Shown: positions 41,499 through 46,455 of the stretch, one piece after another | How the letters are laid out: the number at the start of each line of letters is the position of its first letter | How positions within the stretch are numbered: the first letter of the stretch is position 1 | Assembly (NCBI RefSeq): GCF_017654505.1 | Contig: NC_054572.1 | Location: 469,364 to 533,363, forward strand | DNA length: 64,000 nt | From: Polyodon spathula | Taxonomy: Eukaryota > Chordata > Actinopteri > Acipenseriformes > Polyodontidae | Reading direction: 5' to 3' | Notes under the pieces: model-generated | Told to the model about the DNA's origin: nothing | What the model saw: only the letters and a program-made list of their open reading frames with translations | Database searches by the model: none | Position numbers and translations under genes: made by a program

Positions 41499-44050
41499 TA
41501 GGGGTGTGCTGATACTCATTCTCATAATTGCCTATTTATCAGCAGGTATTAAATAAAACCATTCATTAATGTGTTGATTGCAGCTTTTCTTGGTTTGAAA
41601 TCAACATATTAATGAATGGATTTGTTTAATGCCTCGATAAATAAGCAATTACGAGACTATCAGCACACCCCTAATAAAATGAATAACACTAATAATAATA
41701 ATTCCAGGAATCAGTAAGGGGATAGATGGCGTGGTGGCTTCTCACTGGAGACCCGCAGCAGGATCTTGCTGGACAGCGCAGTGCCGTACTCGTTCCGGGC
41801 GAAGCACTGGTACTCCCCCTCGTACTCCTCCGGCCGGCCCCCGCTGCGGAAGCCGATCTCCAGCGTGCCGGAGCGGTGCCGCATCGAGACCCGCGGGTCC
41901 TTCGCCACATTGAAGACCTTCCCATTCCGCGCCCACGAGAAACTGACAGAGAGATAGTGAGATCAATGCTCAGTGTAGAACTGTCGTGTGGTCAGGTTTC
42001 CCTACCTTAATTGCTTAGGCAAATCTTGTCATCATGACAACATGCATTTGGTAAGGGTGTGTGAAAGAGGGATTCAGTAAAAAAAAAAAAAGTACTGTAA
42101 AAGCATAGCAAAGTATAATAAAGCATAAGAAAAGCATGGTAAAGCATAGGTAAACCCTGTAAAGCCTAGAGAGGTTTGGTAAAGTATATTTTAAAATATA
42201 GCAAACCATGGTAAACTACAGTACTGTAAATGCATACTGTAGTATAACCATGGGAAAAGTTCACTCACTGTGGTGCTGGTAGAAGGGAGGGCCCTCACCT
42301 GGGTATGGGGTTCCCCTTGGCTTCACACTCGATAATGATATTGTCTCTGGGGTCCACGATGTAGTGCTTCACTGACTGCTTCGTGATGGTTGGAGGCTGT
42401 TTAACTGCACAGGAAAACCCACACCGTTACACACTGTCAAATACCCACTGTACCTGTGACAAGACCCTGCGATCCCCAGCACTGCCACTTATCATTTTAA
42501 ACACACTCTCAGAGTCCCTATACTCACTTCTCTACAGTCTATTAAACTTGTTTTAATTGAGTTAGCTGGTTCTCAGATCCTCAGTATGGAATTATCTATA
42601 CTATACTGTAGTGAGTTTGCTGGTTCTCAGATCCTCAGTATGGAATTATCTATACTATACTGTAGTGAGTTTGCTGGTTCTCAGATCCTCAGTATGGAAT
42701 TATCTATACTATACTGTAGTGAGTTTGCTGGTTCTCAGATTCCCAGTAGTGACTTCTCTACACTAAATGGAAAACCCCAGAGAAGCTGTGATGAGGTGGA
42801 CTTACTCTCTTGTTGAATTCTTGCTGTTGGGTCCAGAGTTGTCAGATTAAAAAGAGAGACAAGGAGATGGGATTGTTAGTAATATTAGGGATGTCAGGTT
42901 CAGAAGTACAGCAAGATTATACACCACATTGAATACTGTTAAAGGATGCAGAGCTGTCACAGATGAGGCGCAATGCTGTAAGTTAGAGATGCTTCATGAA
43001 ATCTGCATTCTCGTTTCACTTCTGGAACCCTAGTGGTGGAGGCTAGCATGTTTTACATGTATTGAAAGTGGCTGTCTTGGATTCCTTGGTTTTTGCTGTA
43101 GGAGGAAGGAGCCAGGAACTGTGCATGAAAATGAAATGAAAACTGAAGTCATCATGGTTTGTGTGTGTGTGTCAAAATGTGAATACTGAGCTTAAGATTT
43201 CAATTAGCCTAACCCTAACCCTAACCCTAATTAAAAGAATGCTGTACAGTTTTACATTGGACCGTCCTTCTGCACCAGGTAAAGAGCCTTGCCCATCTTT
43301 CTGCACCTATGCCAATTCTTTTTACTAGTTTTTAGAACATTACTTGATAAACAGCTTGATAAACCAGGACTTGGCTTTTTAGAAATCTATACAGTAACAT
43401 GGATTGATTTACTACAGTGTAATACTAGGAAAGTGTATTTCATTGTTCTGGTATGACTGTCTTCTCTGCTCTAACCTCTGCCCTGAATAGCTTTGCCACA
43501 GACAGCAGTGCTCTGCAGGTCTGCTCCCCAGCCTCCCAGCAGGGCCTCCGCCTCACACCAGGCCTCTCATTAACAGGACCTTGGAAACCTGGTTTCTGAG
43601 GCCTGCGGGAGACAGCGAGGCTTCCGATACTGACAGGACAGTCAGGCTAATGACTGCCACTGCTGTGGCCGCAAGGGCAGCTCTAGGTCAGCCGGCAGGG
43701 GGGGCAGATTGAGAGCCCATGGTAAAATTCTGCTGCACACAATAAAAACGTCTTATGATTGCAACGATGATCCCTAGTGGCATTGTTAAAAAGGATTGAG
43801 AAGGCACACACACACACAAGTAAGCAATTAAAGGTATCTTCATTTCCAACTCAAGATCACCATTGTGTTAATTAAGTGTGAAAGATTAGGATATGTGGAT
43901 ATGACCATTAACATACAGTTAAACCCTGCCAGTTCTGTTCTTGACGTAATACTTACGGTCCAGCGGTACTTCGATCCCGCCCACCCCACAGCAAAGCCAC
44001 AGCAGGAGAGCCACACCCCCCAGAGAGAGCTCCCGCCCCCTAACCAACAT
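13693..44050 (-). CDS. nfasc: neurofascin, L1-family cell adhesion molecule (32 coding exons joined)
   Basis: Neurofascin is a single-pass axonal and glial adhesion protein. It anchors to ankyrin at nodes of Ranvier and axon initial segments (NF186) and forms paranodal junctions (NF155). Joining 32 exons gives 4092 bases, 1363 residues plus stop, close to mammalian full-length forms. Approximate residue map: signal peptide 1-25; Ig1-Ig6 45-628, with both core cysteines in each domain; alternative linker 629-642; FN1 643-742; FN2 743-840; FN3 841-948; FN4 949-1047; mucin-like 1048-1124; FN5 1125-1215; transmembrane about 1228-1250; tail 1251-1363 with FIGQY. The C-terminus NAIYSLA and the tail segment SGEDLP/SGEDYP at the FN2 end distinguish it from NrCAM, L1 and CHL1. 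All introns read GT...AG on the minus strand. I cannot tell whether it is the a or b paralogue of teleosts. Identity is by remembered family sequence, not by search. Confidence 0.96.
13925..15576. other. nfasc intron 31, no other gene seen
   Basis: Intron between the 12-base microexon and the last exon. AT-rich, with a C-run at 15032-15047. A minus-strand open frame runs from the last exon into the intron, so intron retention would add codons before a stop. Confidence 0.6.
15577..15588 (-). CDS. nfasc: nfasc exon 31: 12-base microexon giving RSLE
   Basis: The intron before it has a long pyrimidine-rich stretch and ends ATTGAAG. The 12 bases GTCTCTTGAAAG follow, then donor GTATGG. In phase 2 the join reads Y-R-S-L-E-S-D-E-D. 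This is the neuronal RSLE exon known from L1, NrCAM and neurofascin, which creates the YRSL clathrin-adaptor (AP-2) sorting motif. Without it the tail reads Y-R-D-E-D. The call rests on exact size, phase, product and position. Confidence 0.85.
15589..17169. other. nfasc intron 30, no other gene seen
   Basis: Includes a T-run near 16249-16265 and the TG microsatellite. No other coding signal. Confidence 0.6.
16541..16610. repeat. (TG)n microsatellite
   Basis: TG repeat with one TTTG break, flanked by TA repeats, inside nfasc intron 30. Confidence 0.95.
17170..17239 (-). CDS. nfasc: nfasc exon 30: juxtamembrane cytoplasmic segment
   Basis: Reads [20 protein letters not shown] then FDYR. Aligns with [23 protein letters not shown]. 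Acceptor TGTTACAG, donor GTACGT, ending phase 2 with CG. The split codon gives Arg whether followed by the 12-base exon (CGG) or directly by the last exon (CGC). Mammals use AG here (Arg or Ser). Confidence 0.95.
17768..17899 (-). CDS. nfasc: nfasc exon 29: transmembrane helix
   Basis: Reads [20 protein letters not shown], then [20 protein letters not shown] and GKYP. The block [20 protein letters not shown] is nearly invariant in L1-family proteins, followed by the stop-transfer KRSRGGK. Acceptor TATCACAG, donor GTACGG, phase 1 to 1. Confidence 0.97.
17900..18931. other. nfasc intron 28, no other gene seen
   Basis: About 1 kb between the FN5 and transmembrane exons. No repeat or coding signal beyond a short GA tract near 17921-17935. 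Confidence 0.6.
18932..19081 (-). CDS. nfasc: nfasc exon 28: FN5, second half
   Basis: Reads [40 protein letters not shown] and [10 protein letters not shown]. Aligns with SNHTKKTVPVK...[21 protein letters not shown]. Acceptor CTCTCAG, donor GTGAGG, phase 1 to 1. Exons 27 and 28 total 273 bases, skippable in frame. Confidence 0.94.
19588..20155. promoter_or_regulatory. cluster of TGATGTCA motifs in nfasc intron 27
   Basis: TGATGTCA occurs at 19588, 19616, 19684 and 20148, and in reverse (TGACATCA) at 19647. A one-base variant lies at 20121. TGATGTCA resembles ATF/AP-1-type sites. Repeated TGATGATGTCATCA-like words may equally be a decayed short repeat. No conservation data are available. Confidence 0.3.
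21375..21497 (-). CDS. nfasc: nfasc exon 27: FN5, first half
   Basis: Reads [20 protein letters not shown], then [20 protein letters not shown] and D. Aligns with [34 protein letters not shown]. Acceptor GTGCACAG, donor GTAAGG, phase 1 to 1. Confidence 0.95.
21565..21616. repeat. (CA)n microsatellite
   Basis: CA repeat about 68 bases upstream (in gene orientation) of the FN5 exon 27 acceptor. Confidence 0.95.
22130..22324 (-). CDS. nfasc: nfasc exon 26: Thr-rich mucin-like (PAT) segment
   Basis: Reads [20 protein letters not shown], then a run of Thr with Ala and Pro ([20 protein letters not shown]), then [13 protein letters not shown]. This is the O-glycosylated Pro-Ala-Thr segment typical of NF186 between FN4 and FN5. 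Length 195 bases, phase 1 to 1. The donor used here, GTATTT, is weak, while a stronger-looking GTAAGC lies inside the exon but would break frame. Confidence 0.9.
22325..25690. other. nfasc intron 25, no other gene seen
   Basis: 3.4 kb intron upstream of the mucin exon. It holds a two-copy piece of the 52-bp tRNA-like repeat (24572-24688), a TGACATCA site at 24157 and a CAGA-rich tract near 25220-25262. Confidence 0.55.
24572..24688 (-). repeat. two-copy piece of the 52-bp tRNA-like repeat
   Basis: Same unit as the 8467-8910 array, including CTAACCACTGAGCTGCTCA (minus strand TGAGCAGCTCAGTGGTTAG). Confidence 0.75.
25691..25726 (-). CDS. nfasc: nfasc candidate exon 25: short exon before the mucin-like segment
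   Basis: A long, very pyrimidine-rich tract (about 25800 down to 25740) leads to TTGACTGAAG, after which the sequence stays open. With donor GTAACG it is 36 bases reading [12 protein letters not shown] and ending with G of the next codon. An alternative donor GTACTG gives a 15-base version reading VNASS. Both are phase 1 to 1. I know no mammalian counterpart, so this call rests on splice signals, phase and an N-glycosylation sequon (NAS). Confidence 0.5.
26286..26326 (-). repeat. tRNA-derived repeat fragment
   Basis: CCCAGTCCTCAGTTATAACT then GCTAGGCCAC, a degraded copy of the dispersed family. Confidence 0.45.
26452..26625 (-). CDS. nfasc: nfasc exon 24: FN4, second half
   Basis: Reads [40 protein letters not shown] and [18 protein letters not shown]. 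Conserved [13 protein letters not shown] block. Donor GTAGGA, phase 1 to 1. The final G can be continued as Val (exon 25 or 26) or Ala (direct join to exon 29). Confidence 0.95.
26668..27078. repeat. 47-bp minisatellite next to the exon 23 donor
   Basis: Nearly nine copies of a 47-base unit containing GTGAACACTGTTCAGCTATA and GTTTTATTCACAGGT. The last copy, with changes, ends in TTCAGCTCAC, whose final six bases are the 5' splice site of nfasc exon 23 on the minus strand. Confidence 0.95.
27082..27204 (-). CDS. nfasc: nfasc exon 23: FN4, first half
   Basis: Reads [40 protein letters not shown] and T. Aligns with [31 protein letters not shown]. Acceptor TCTCCAG, donor GTGAGC, phase 1 to 1. 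A 47-bp tandem repeat begins right at this donor. Confidence 0.95.
27337..27405. repeat. reverse copy of the TAAAGCATGG-type repeat
   Basis: Words ACCATACC, TTTACCGTGC, TTACCATAG and ACTATGGTGC match the reverse complement of the dispersed repeat at 4733. Confidence 0.45.
27476..27686 (-). CDS. nfasc: nfasc exon 22: FN3, second half
   Basis: Reads [40 protein letters not shown], then [19 protein letters not shown]. Aligns with YYWRESSLLK...[23 protein letters not shown]. Together with exon 21 it makes 324 bases, an in-frame cassette. Donor GTACGC, phase 0 to 1. Confidence 0.95.
28036..28148 (-). CDS. nfasc: nfasc exon 21: FN3, first half (NF155-type cassette)
   Basis: Reads [20 protein letters not shown], then [18 protein letters not shown]. 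Aligns with YPRAAPTEVKVRVMNST...VQGQLREYR. In mammals FN3 is included in glial NF155 and skipped in NF186. Acceptor TTTCCAG, donor GTCAGC, phase 1 to 0. Confidence 0.93.
28200..28352 (-). repeat. tRNA-derived repeat fragments in tandem
   Basis: Three degraded copies of a unit reading CCAGTCCCTCAGCTCTAACC then ACGAGGTCGCACTGC. On the minus strand these carry an A-box-like GTGG.CTA.TGGTTAGAGC core. Lies in nfasc intron 20. Confidence 0.55.
28616..28838 (-). CDS. nfasc: nfasc exon 20: FN2, second part
   Basis: Reads [60 protein letters not shown] and [14 protein letters not shown]. Highly conserved [13 protein letters not shown] and IGYSGED blocks. Acceptor CTGTGTAG, donor GTGAGT, phase 0 to 1. 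The last base T is the first base of either Tyr (FN3 included) or Leu (FN3 skipped). Confidence 0.96.
29236..29306 (-). CDS. nfasc: nfasc exon 19: FN2, first part
   Basis: Reads [20 protein letters not shown] and ITWE. Aligns with [23 protein letters not shown]. Acceptor GTTTCAG, donor GTAAGA, ending in phase 0. Confidence 0.92.
29755..29952 (-). CDS. nfasc: nfasc exon 18: FN1, second half
   Basis: Reads [40 protein letters not shown], then [20 protein letters not shown] and YQTSGA. It has the FN tyrosine-corner block [11 protein letters not shown]. Acceptor CTTCTCAG, donor GTGAGT, phase 1 to 1. Confidence 0.95.
30130..30231 (-). CDS. nfasc: nfasc exon 17: FN1, first half
   Basis: Reads [20 protein letters not shown], then [14 protein letters not shown]. 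Aligns with [20 protein letters not shown]. Acceptor GGGGTAG, donor GTCAGT, phase 1 to 1. The polypyrimidine tract upstream is C-rich (CCCCCCCC). Confidence 0.95.
30572..30613 (-). CDS. nfasc: nfasc exon 16: 42-base alternative exon, Ig6-FN1 linker
   Basis: Acceptor TATCACAG, 42 bases, donor GTAACA. In phase 1 it reads [14 protein letters not shown], 14 codons. It sits where mammals have the 14-residue optional segment DQATPTNRLAALPK, so length and phase are conserved though sequence is not. It is Ser/Thr-rich, so possibly O-glycosylated. Skipping is in frame. Confidence 0.78.
31028..31152 (-). CDS. nfasc: nfasc exon 15: Ig6, second half
   Basis: Reads [20 protein letters not shown], then [20 protein letters not shown] and VL. 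Aligns with MKKEDDSLTI...YTCVASTELDQD. Acceptor CCCTGCAG, donor GTACGC, phase 2 to 1. Confidence 0.94.
32354..32415. repeat. (TG)n microsatellite
   Basis: About 31 TG units, in the intron just after the exon 14 donor in gene orientation. Confidence 0.95.
32470..32617 (-). CDS. nfasc: nfasc exon 14: Ig6, first half
   Basis: Reads [40 protein letters not shown] and DDKALTLGW. First Ig6 cysteine in FDCRIKHDP. Acceptor GTTTCAG, donor GTGAGG, phase 1 to 2. A (TG)n tract of about 60 bases lies 54 bases past the donor in the intron. Confidence 0.95.
32814..32980 (-). CDS. nfasc: nfasc exon 13: Ig5, second half
   Basis: Reads [40 protein letters not shown] and [15 protein letters not shown], almost identical to mammalian neurofascin. 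Acceptor CCTGTAG, donor GTCAGA, phase 2 to 1. Confidence 0.96.
33315..33426 (-). CDS. nfasc: nfasc exon 12: Ig5, first half
   Basis: Reads [20 protein letters not shown], then [18 protein letters not shown]. First Ig5 cysteine in [10 protein letters not shown]. Acceptor TTGCAG, donor GTGAGT after the split Trp codon TG/G. Confidence 0.95.
33484..33608. repeat. 25-bp minisatellite next to the exon 11 donor
   Basis: Five copies of a 25-base unit AGAACTCCATTACCCAGA plus CTCCCTC. On the minus strand each copy contains CTGGGTAATGG, resembling the genuine exon 11 junction CTGGGTAAGAG a few bases away. Confidence 0.95.
33620..33763 (-). CDS. nfasc: nfasc exon 11: Ig4, second half
   Basis: Reads [20 protein letters not shown], then [20 protein letters not shown] and ANAFVNVL. 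Second Ig4 cysteine in YQCIASN. Acceptor CTGCAG, donor GTAAGA, phase 1 to 1. A 25-bp minisatellite begins about 11 bases past the donor. Confidence 0.95.
33880..34011 (-). CDS. nfasc: nfasc exon 10: Ig4, first half
   Basis: Reads [20 protein letters not shown], then [20 protein letters not shown] and EAIE. Very close to mammalian [20 protein letters not shown]. First Ig4 cysteine in LVCRANG. Acceptor CACACAG, donor GTGAGT, phase 1 to 1. Confidence 0.95.
34789..34973 (-). CDS. nfasc: nfasc exon 9: Ig3, second half
   Basis: Reads [40 protein letters not shown] and [20 protein letters not shown]. Holds the second Ig3 cysteine in [10 protein letters not shown]. The acceptor is CCCCTCAAG; donor GTGAGC, phase 2 to 1. 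Confidence 0.95.
35693..35804 (-). CDS. nfasc: nfasc exon 8: Ig3, first half
   Basis: Reads [20 protein letters not shown], then [18 protein letters not shown]. Aligns with ARGVAERTPSF...GTASS...[13 protein letters not shown]. Supplies the first Ig3 cysteine. Donor GTGAGT, phase 1 to 2. Confidence 0.95.
35805..37600. other. nfasc intron 7, no other gene seen
   Basis: 1.8 kb between the 51-base exon and Ig3. No coding signal seen; short CA tract near 36888-36901 and a G-run near 37522-37530. Confidence 0.55.
37601..37651 (-). CDS. nfasc: nfasc exon 7: 51-base alternative exon, Ig2-Ig3 linker
   Basis: Reads [17 protein letters not shown] between the acceptor (a T-run then GCAG) and donor GTGAGT. 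It aligns with the mammalian optional segment NEPYNDSSLRNHPDMYS. The length is 17 codons in phase 1 to 1, so it can be skipped without changing frame. It contains two possible N-glycosylation sequons (NDT, NHT). Confidence 0.88.
37652..40178. other. nfasc intron 6, no other gene seen
   Basis: 2.5 kb between Ig2 and the 51-base exon. Holds a long TA tract, shorter TA tracts near 38803-38840, and a pair of related segments near 39220-39320 (CAGTGGCGATT, TAGTGGTGATT). Confidence 0.55.
38442..38493. repeat. (TA)n microsatellite
   Basis: About 26 AT units in nfasc intron 6. Confidence 0.95.
40179..40349 (-). CDS. nfasc: nfasc exon 6: Ig2, second half
   Basis: Reads [39 protein letters not shown] and [17 protein letters not shown]. 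The second Ig2 cysteine is in YSCNARF, and [11 protein letters not shown] is a neurofascin/NrCAM signature. Acceptor CTCTACAG, donor GTGAGT, phase 1 to 1. Confidence 0.95.
41076..41198 (-). CDS. nfasc: nfasc exon 5: Ig2, first half
   Basis: Reads [18 protein letters not shown], then [20 protein letters not shown]. It carries the first Ig2 cysteine and the diagnostic SPLWPKEN and PCNPPPGLP blocks of neurofascin. Acceptor TCTCTCAG, donor GTGAGT, phase 1 to 1. Confidence 0.95.
41441..41498. repeat. (TAA)n microsatellite
   Basis: About 19 TAA units that run directly into the inverted-repeat element at 41498. Confidence 0.95.
41498..41674. mobile_element. miniature inverted-repeat element (long hairpin)
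   Basis: Both ends carry the inverted repeat TTAGGGGTGTGCTGATA, and the pairing continues inward: AATTGCCTATTTATC with GATAAATAAGCAATT, and CCATTCATTAAT with ATTAATGAATGG. So nearly the whole 177 bases folds back. The TAGGGGTGTGC-type ends suggest a non-autonomous DNA transposon, perhaps hAT-like. It sits in nfasc intron 4 inside a TAA microsatellite, which hides any target-site duplication. Confidence 0.85.
41746..41942 (-). CDS. nfasc: nfasc exon 4: Ig1, second half
   Basis: Reads [20 protein letters not shown], then [20 protein letters not shown] and a strand ending LLRVS. It supplies the second Ig1 cysteine (YQCFARN). Donor GTGAGA, phase 1. The local sequence is clearly GC-richer than the surrounding introns. 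Confidence 0.95.
42095..42262. repeat. dispersed TAAAGCATGG-type repeat
   Basis: Degenerate TAAAGCATAG/TAAACCCTG words followed by AAACCATGGTAAACTACAG and the shared end GTATAACCATGGGAAAAG, as at 4733-4856. In nfasc intron 3. Confidence 0.7.
42299..42404 (-). CDS. nfasc: nfasc exon 3: Ig1, first half
   Basis: Reads [16 protein letters not shown] then [18 protein letters not shown], with the first Ig1 cysteine in ECEAKG. Acceptor TGTGCAG, donor GTGAGG, phases 1 to 2. Nearly identical to the mammalian block QPPTITKQS...ECEAKGNP. Confidence 0.95.
42559..42749. repeat. 54-bp minisatellite after the 18-base mini-exon
   Basis: Three full copies and one partial copy of a 54-base unit (GAGTTTGCTGGTTCTCAGAT... 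to CTATACTATACTGTAGT). The copies are almost identical, so the array is young. It lies in the intron 57 bases past the mini-exon donor. Being 18 codons long, it makes a spurious repeated open frame. Confidence 0.95.
42806..42823 (-). CDS. nfasc: nfasc exon 2: 18-base mini-exon before Ig1
   Basis: Acceptor CCAACAG, 18 bases, then donor GTAAGT. With the flanking phase-1 bases it reads PRIQQE, which aligns with mammalian PSIQNE just after the signal peptide. Length is a multiple of three. Skipping joins C to TT and gives Leu in place of the six residues. Small exons at this position are alternatively spliced in L1-family genes. A 54-bp tandem repeat starts 57 bases after the donor. Confidence 0.85.
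43208..43232. repeat. short telomere-like CCCTAA repeat
   Basis: Three to four CCCTAA units in nfasc intron 1. Similar units occur near 2112-2134 and 49273-49285. Confidence 0.7.
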
Positions 44051-44131
44051 CTTCCCCACGACTGGATCAACGCACACCCCTCTTCGTTGCCAACTGGCTG
44101 GATCGACTGCTGCCGGCCACGCCCCTCGGAT
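43957..44131 (-). CDS. nfasc: nfasc exon 1: 5' UTR part and signal peptide
   Basis: The acceptor TTTGCAG ends at 44132, so this exon is spliced to an upstream 5' UTR exon. The chosen ATG is at 44050-44048. It has A at -3 and opens a signal peptide: basic MLVRGRELS, then the hydrophobic run [15 protein letters not shown], then mature IEVPLD, which matches neurofascin IEIPMD. The frame stays open upstream to the acceptor, so an upstream in-frame Met in another exon is formally possible. Donor GTAAGT at 43956-43951, phase 1. Confidence 0.9.
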
Positions 44132-46151
44132 CTGCAAAGAAATACAAAAACAACTTACTGCGTAATTTTAGAAGGCATGGCAATTTGAATGTCAAGTACA
44201 ACATAAAAAATAAAGTTCTGTATTTTATTAATAAAATATCCATGCCCTGGATATAGAAAGAGACTGATAGATGACCAGCTACATTCTAGCAAAGGTACTT
44301 TAAATTGAGACTTGTTGCCACTATTTCAGATTATAGGTGGCCCTATGCACACACCATCCCAACAAACTGCCTCTGCCAGCATATGAAAAAGCTTACTGTG
44401 GTATAGCACGGTGAGCGCATTGTAAAAGCCATGGTATACCACAAAGCATGGTAGTAACAGCATTGGAGAACTGTGTGCAAACCTTTAGCAGGCGGTCGAC
44501 ACCCTGGACTGCAAACTAGCAGGATGAGAGAAGCAAGGATACCTCCCTGACTGGCCTAGATTCACAGCTGCTGCAGCTGGAGGTCCCAGGAGGCAGTGCT
44601 ATAGCAGGCTGTGTGCTGTCAGCGACTGCAGCAAGGAAAACAGCACTGTTCAGCTAAACTGAGAGAACGAGAGAGGGGGAGGACAGAAGACACACACACG
44701 CACACGCACACGTGCCCTAATGAACCCAGTCCCTCAGCACCTCTACATACACACGACATGCAGGTGGATCCAACAAGTGCCCTGATGATTCATATTGCCT
44801 TGTGTTCTACAAAGCCTTGGGTACAGCACAGATTCAAATGAATATTCAGATATGATACAGCCCCTGCAGCTGGGTAATAAACTTTACAGTTTTACAAGCT
44901 GCTGGTGCTTAAAGCAGGCTTGGAGCCTGACCCCTGGCTGACCGATTCAGGCAGCAGGCTGCAGTACAGCTGGGGAGAGGAAGGGGGTGCTGCAGGGCAA
45001 AGGCAGCAGGCAGTCCTAGACAGCTCAGCGCCCAGATAATCGCAGATCACAGGGAAGATACCAGAAGAGAGGAACAGAAACAAACCTGACACTAGCACCT
45101 CTTTCTCAAAAAGCACACACAGTTCTCTTCAAATGTTTACCAATTCACTCAAATAGTGCTGAGTATCATGTTGATAGCAAATTACAAGGTGTAGTGAAGC
45201 ACAGTGAATGCACGATAAAACACAAACAAGTAAAGCACAGAGAAGTATGCTAGAGCACATTGGTAAATGCATAGCATTATTATTAATGAAGACATTTCTA
45301 CAAGATCGATTGAAAAGAAAGCTGTCAAGGTCTTTGTATCAGTGGTAAACACACAACGGACAATGTGACAATATCCTGCAGAGACAAAGTTTGTATCTGC
45401 TACAGCAGACCATCAAAGTCACCAAAGCCTTGTTCAACACATTTAATACGAGGAATAATGCAAATATGCAATAATCCGGGAGATCAATGTTTAACATTTC
45501 CAGTATCTGAACTTTATATTACTTTCAGTGGCTGGGAGCCCTGGTTGACCAGTCAGTTTGTAGCTGTAGTTTGTTCTGTTGCACCCTGAGAATCTCTTGT
45601 AAGGCACTGATTGAAATCTATAAAATCCTAAATGGAACAGATCATGTTAACCCAAGACACTAATTCTAATTAAGCACAGAGAGAAGAACATGAGGGATAA
45701 GTCTAGAACAGAAGGTAAGCAGCACAGAGAGTTATAAATGCATGGTTTAGCCTACCAGGTGAAGTAGTTGGATCTAAAACACTGGGAACATTTACAAAAA
45801 AAGACTTGATTCTGTGCTTTTAAATTTGATCTCCCCAATAAGGGAGAATGGTGTTGGTGTGTATGTGTGTTTGTGCCTATGCTCCCTCCTGTTCAGTACA
45901 GCTCCCCACTGCAGCCTGCAGTTCTCCATCAGTAATGCAGCATTCAAGGTAAGCATAGAGCTAACAGGTGCAATGATTCCCCTCTGCAGCAGGGCCCGGG
46001 TGCGCTGGACTGAGCGAAGCCAGCCATGAGACAGGGCAGGAGGAGGGCCAAGCTAAACGTCTGGGATGAAGTCTCTATATTCTATTCTATATAAGTCTAT
46101 ATAAGTCTCGCTATTTACTTCTGAGCCTCATTGCTACCGCACGGCCAATCT
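44132..46151. other. upstream region (5' intron of nfasc), no gene seen
   Basis: The spliced acceptor at 44132 means this is intron if the mapped first coding exon is joined to an upstream 5' UTR exon. TAAAGCATGG-type scraps near 44396-44463 and 45186-45280. No coding homology. Confidence 0.5.
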
Positions 46152-46409
46152 GCTAGGGGTGAGCTGGGAATTCAGGATCTGCTGGGGGTGAGCTGGGAAT
46201 CCAGGATCTGCTGGGGGTGAGCTGGGAATCCAGGATCTGCTGGGGGTGAGCTGGGAATCCAGGATCTGCTGGGGGTGAGCTGGGAATCCAGGATCTGCTG
46301 GGGGTGAGCTGGGAATCTCTGCTGGGGGTGAGCTGGGAATTCAGGATCTGCTGGGGGTGAGCTGGGAATCCAGGATCTGCTGGGGGTGAGCTGGGAATCC
46401 AGGATCTGC
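46152..46409. repeat. 29-bp minisatellite
   Basis: Nine copies of a 29-base unit with core GCTGGGGGTGAGCTGGGAAT followed by CCAGGATCT; one copy lacks part of the unit. The unit is not a multiple of three, so the open frame it makes reads all three phases in turn and is not a gene. Confidence 0.95.
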
Positions 46410-46455
46410 TGGTTCCCAGCTTCTCAGTTCTAACCACTAGACCACACTGCCTCCA
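46409..46455 (-). repeat. tRNA-derived repeat fragment
   Basis: On the minus strand: GCAGTGTGGTCTAGTGGTTA then GAACTGAGAAGCTGGGAACC, with a good A-box-like core. It abuts the 29-bp minisatellite. Confidence 0.6.

Noticed and set aside
42586..42816. Open frame with repeated 18-residue unit
   Set aside because: Produced by a 54-bp intronic tandem repeat on the strand opposite to nfasc; no domain, no conservation evidence.
43208..43232. Telomere or chromosome end
   Set aside because: Only three to four CCCTAA units within an intron; too short, treated as an interstitial motif.
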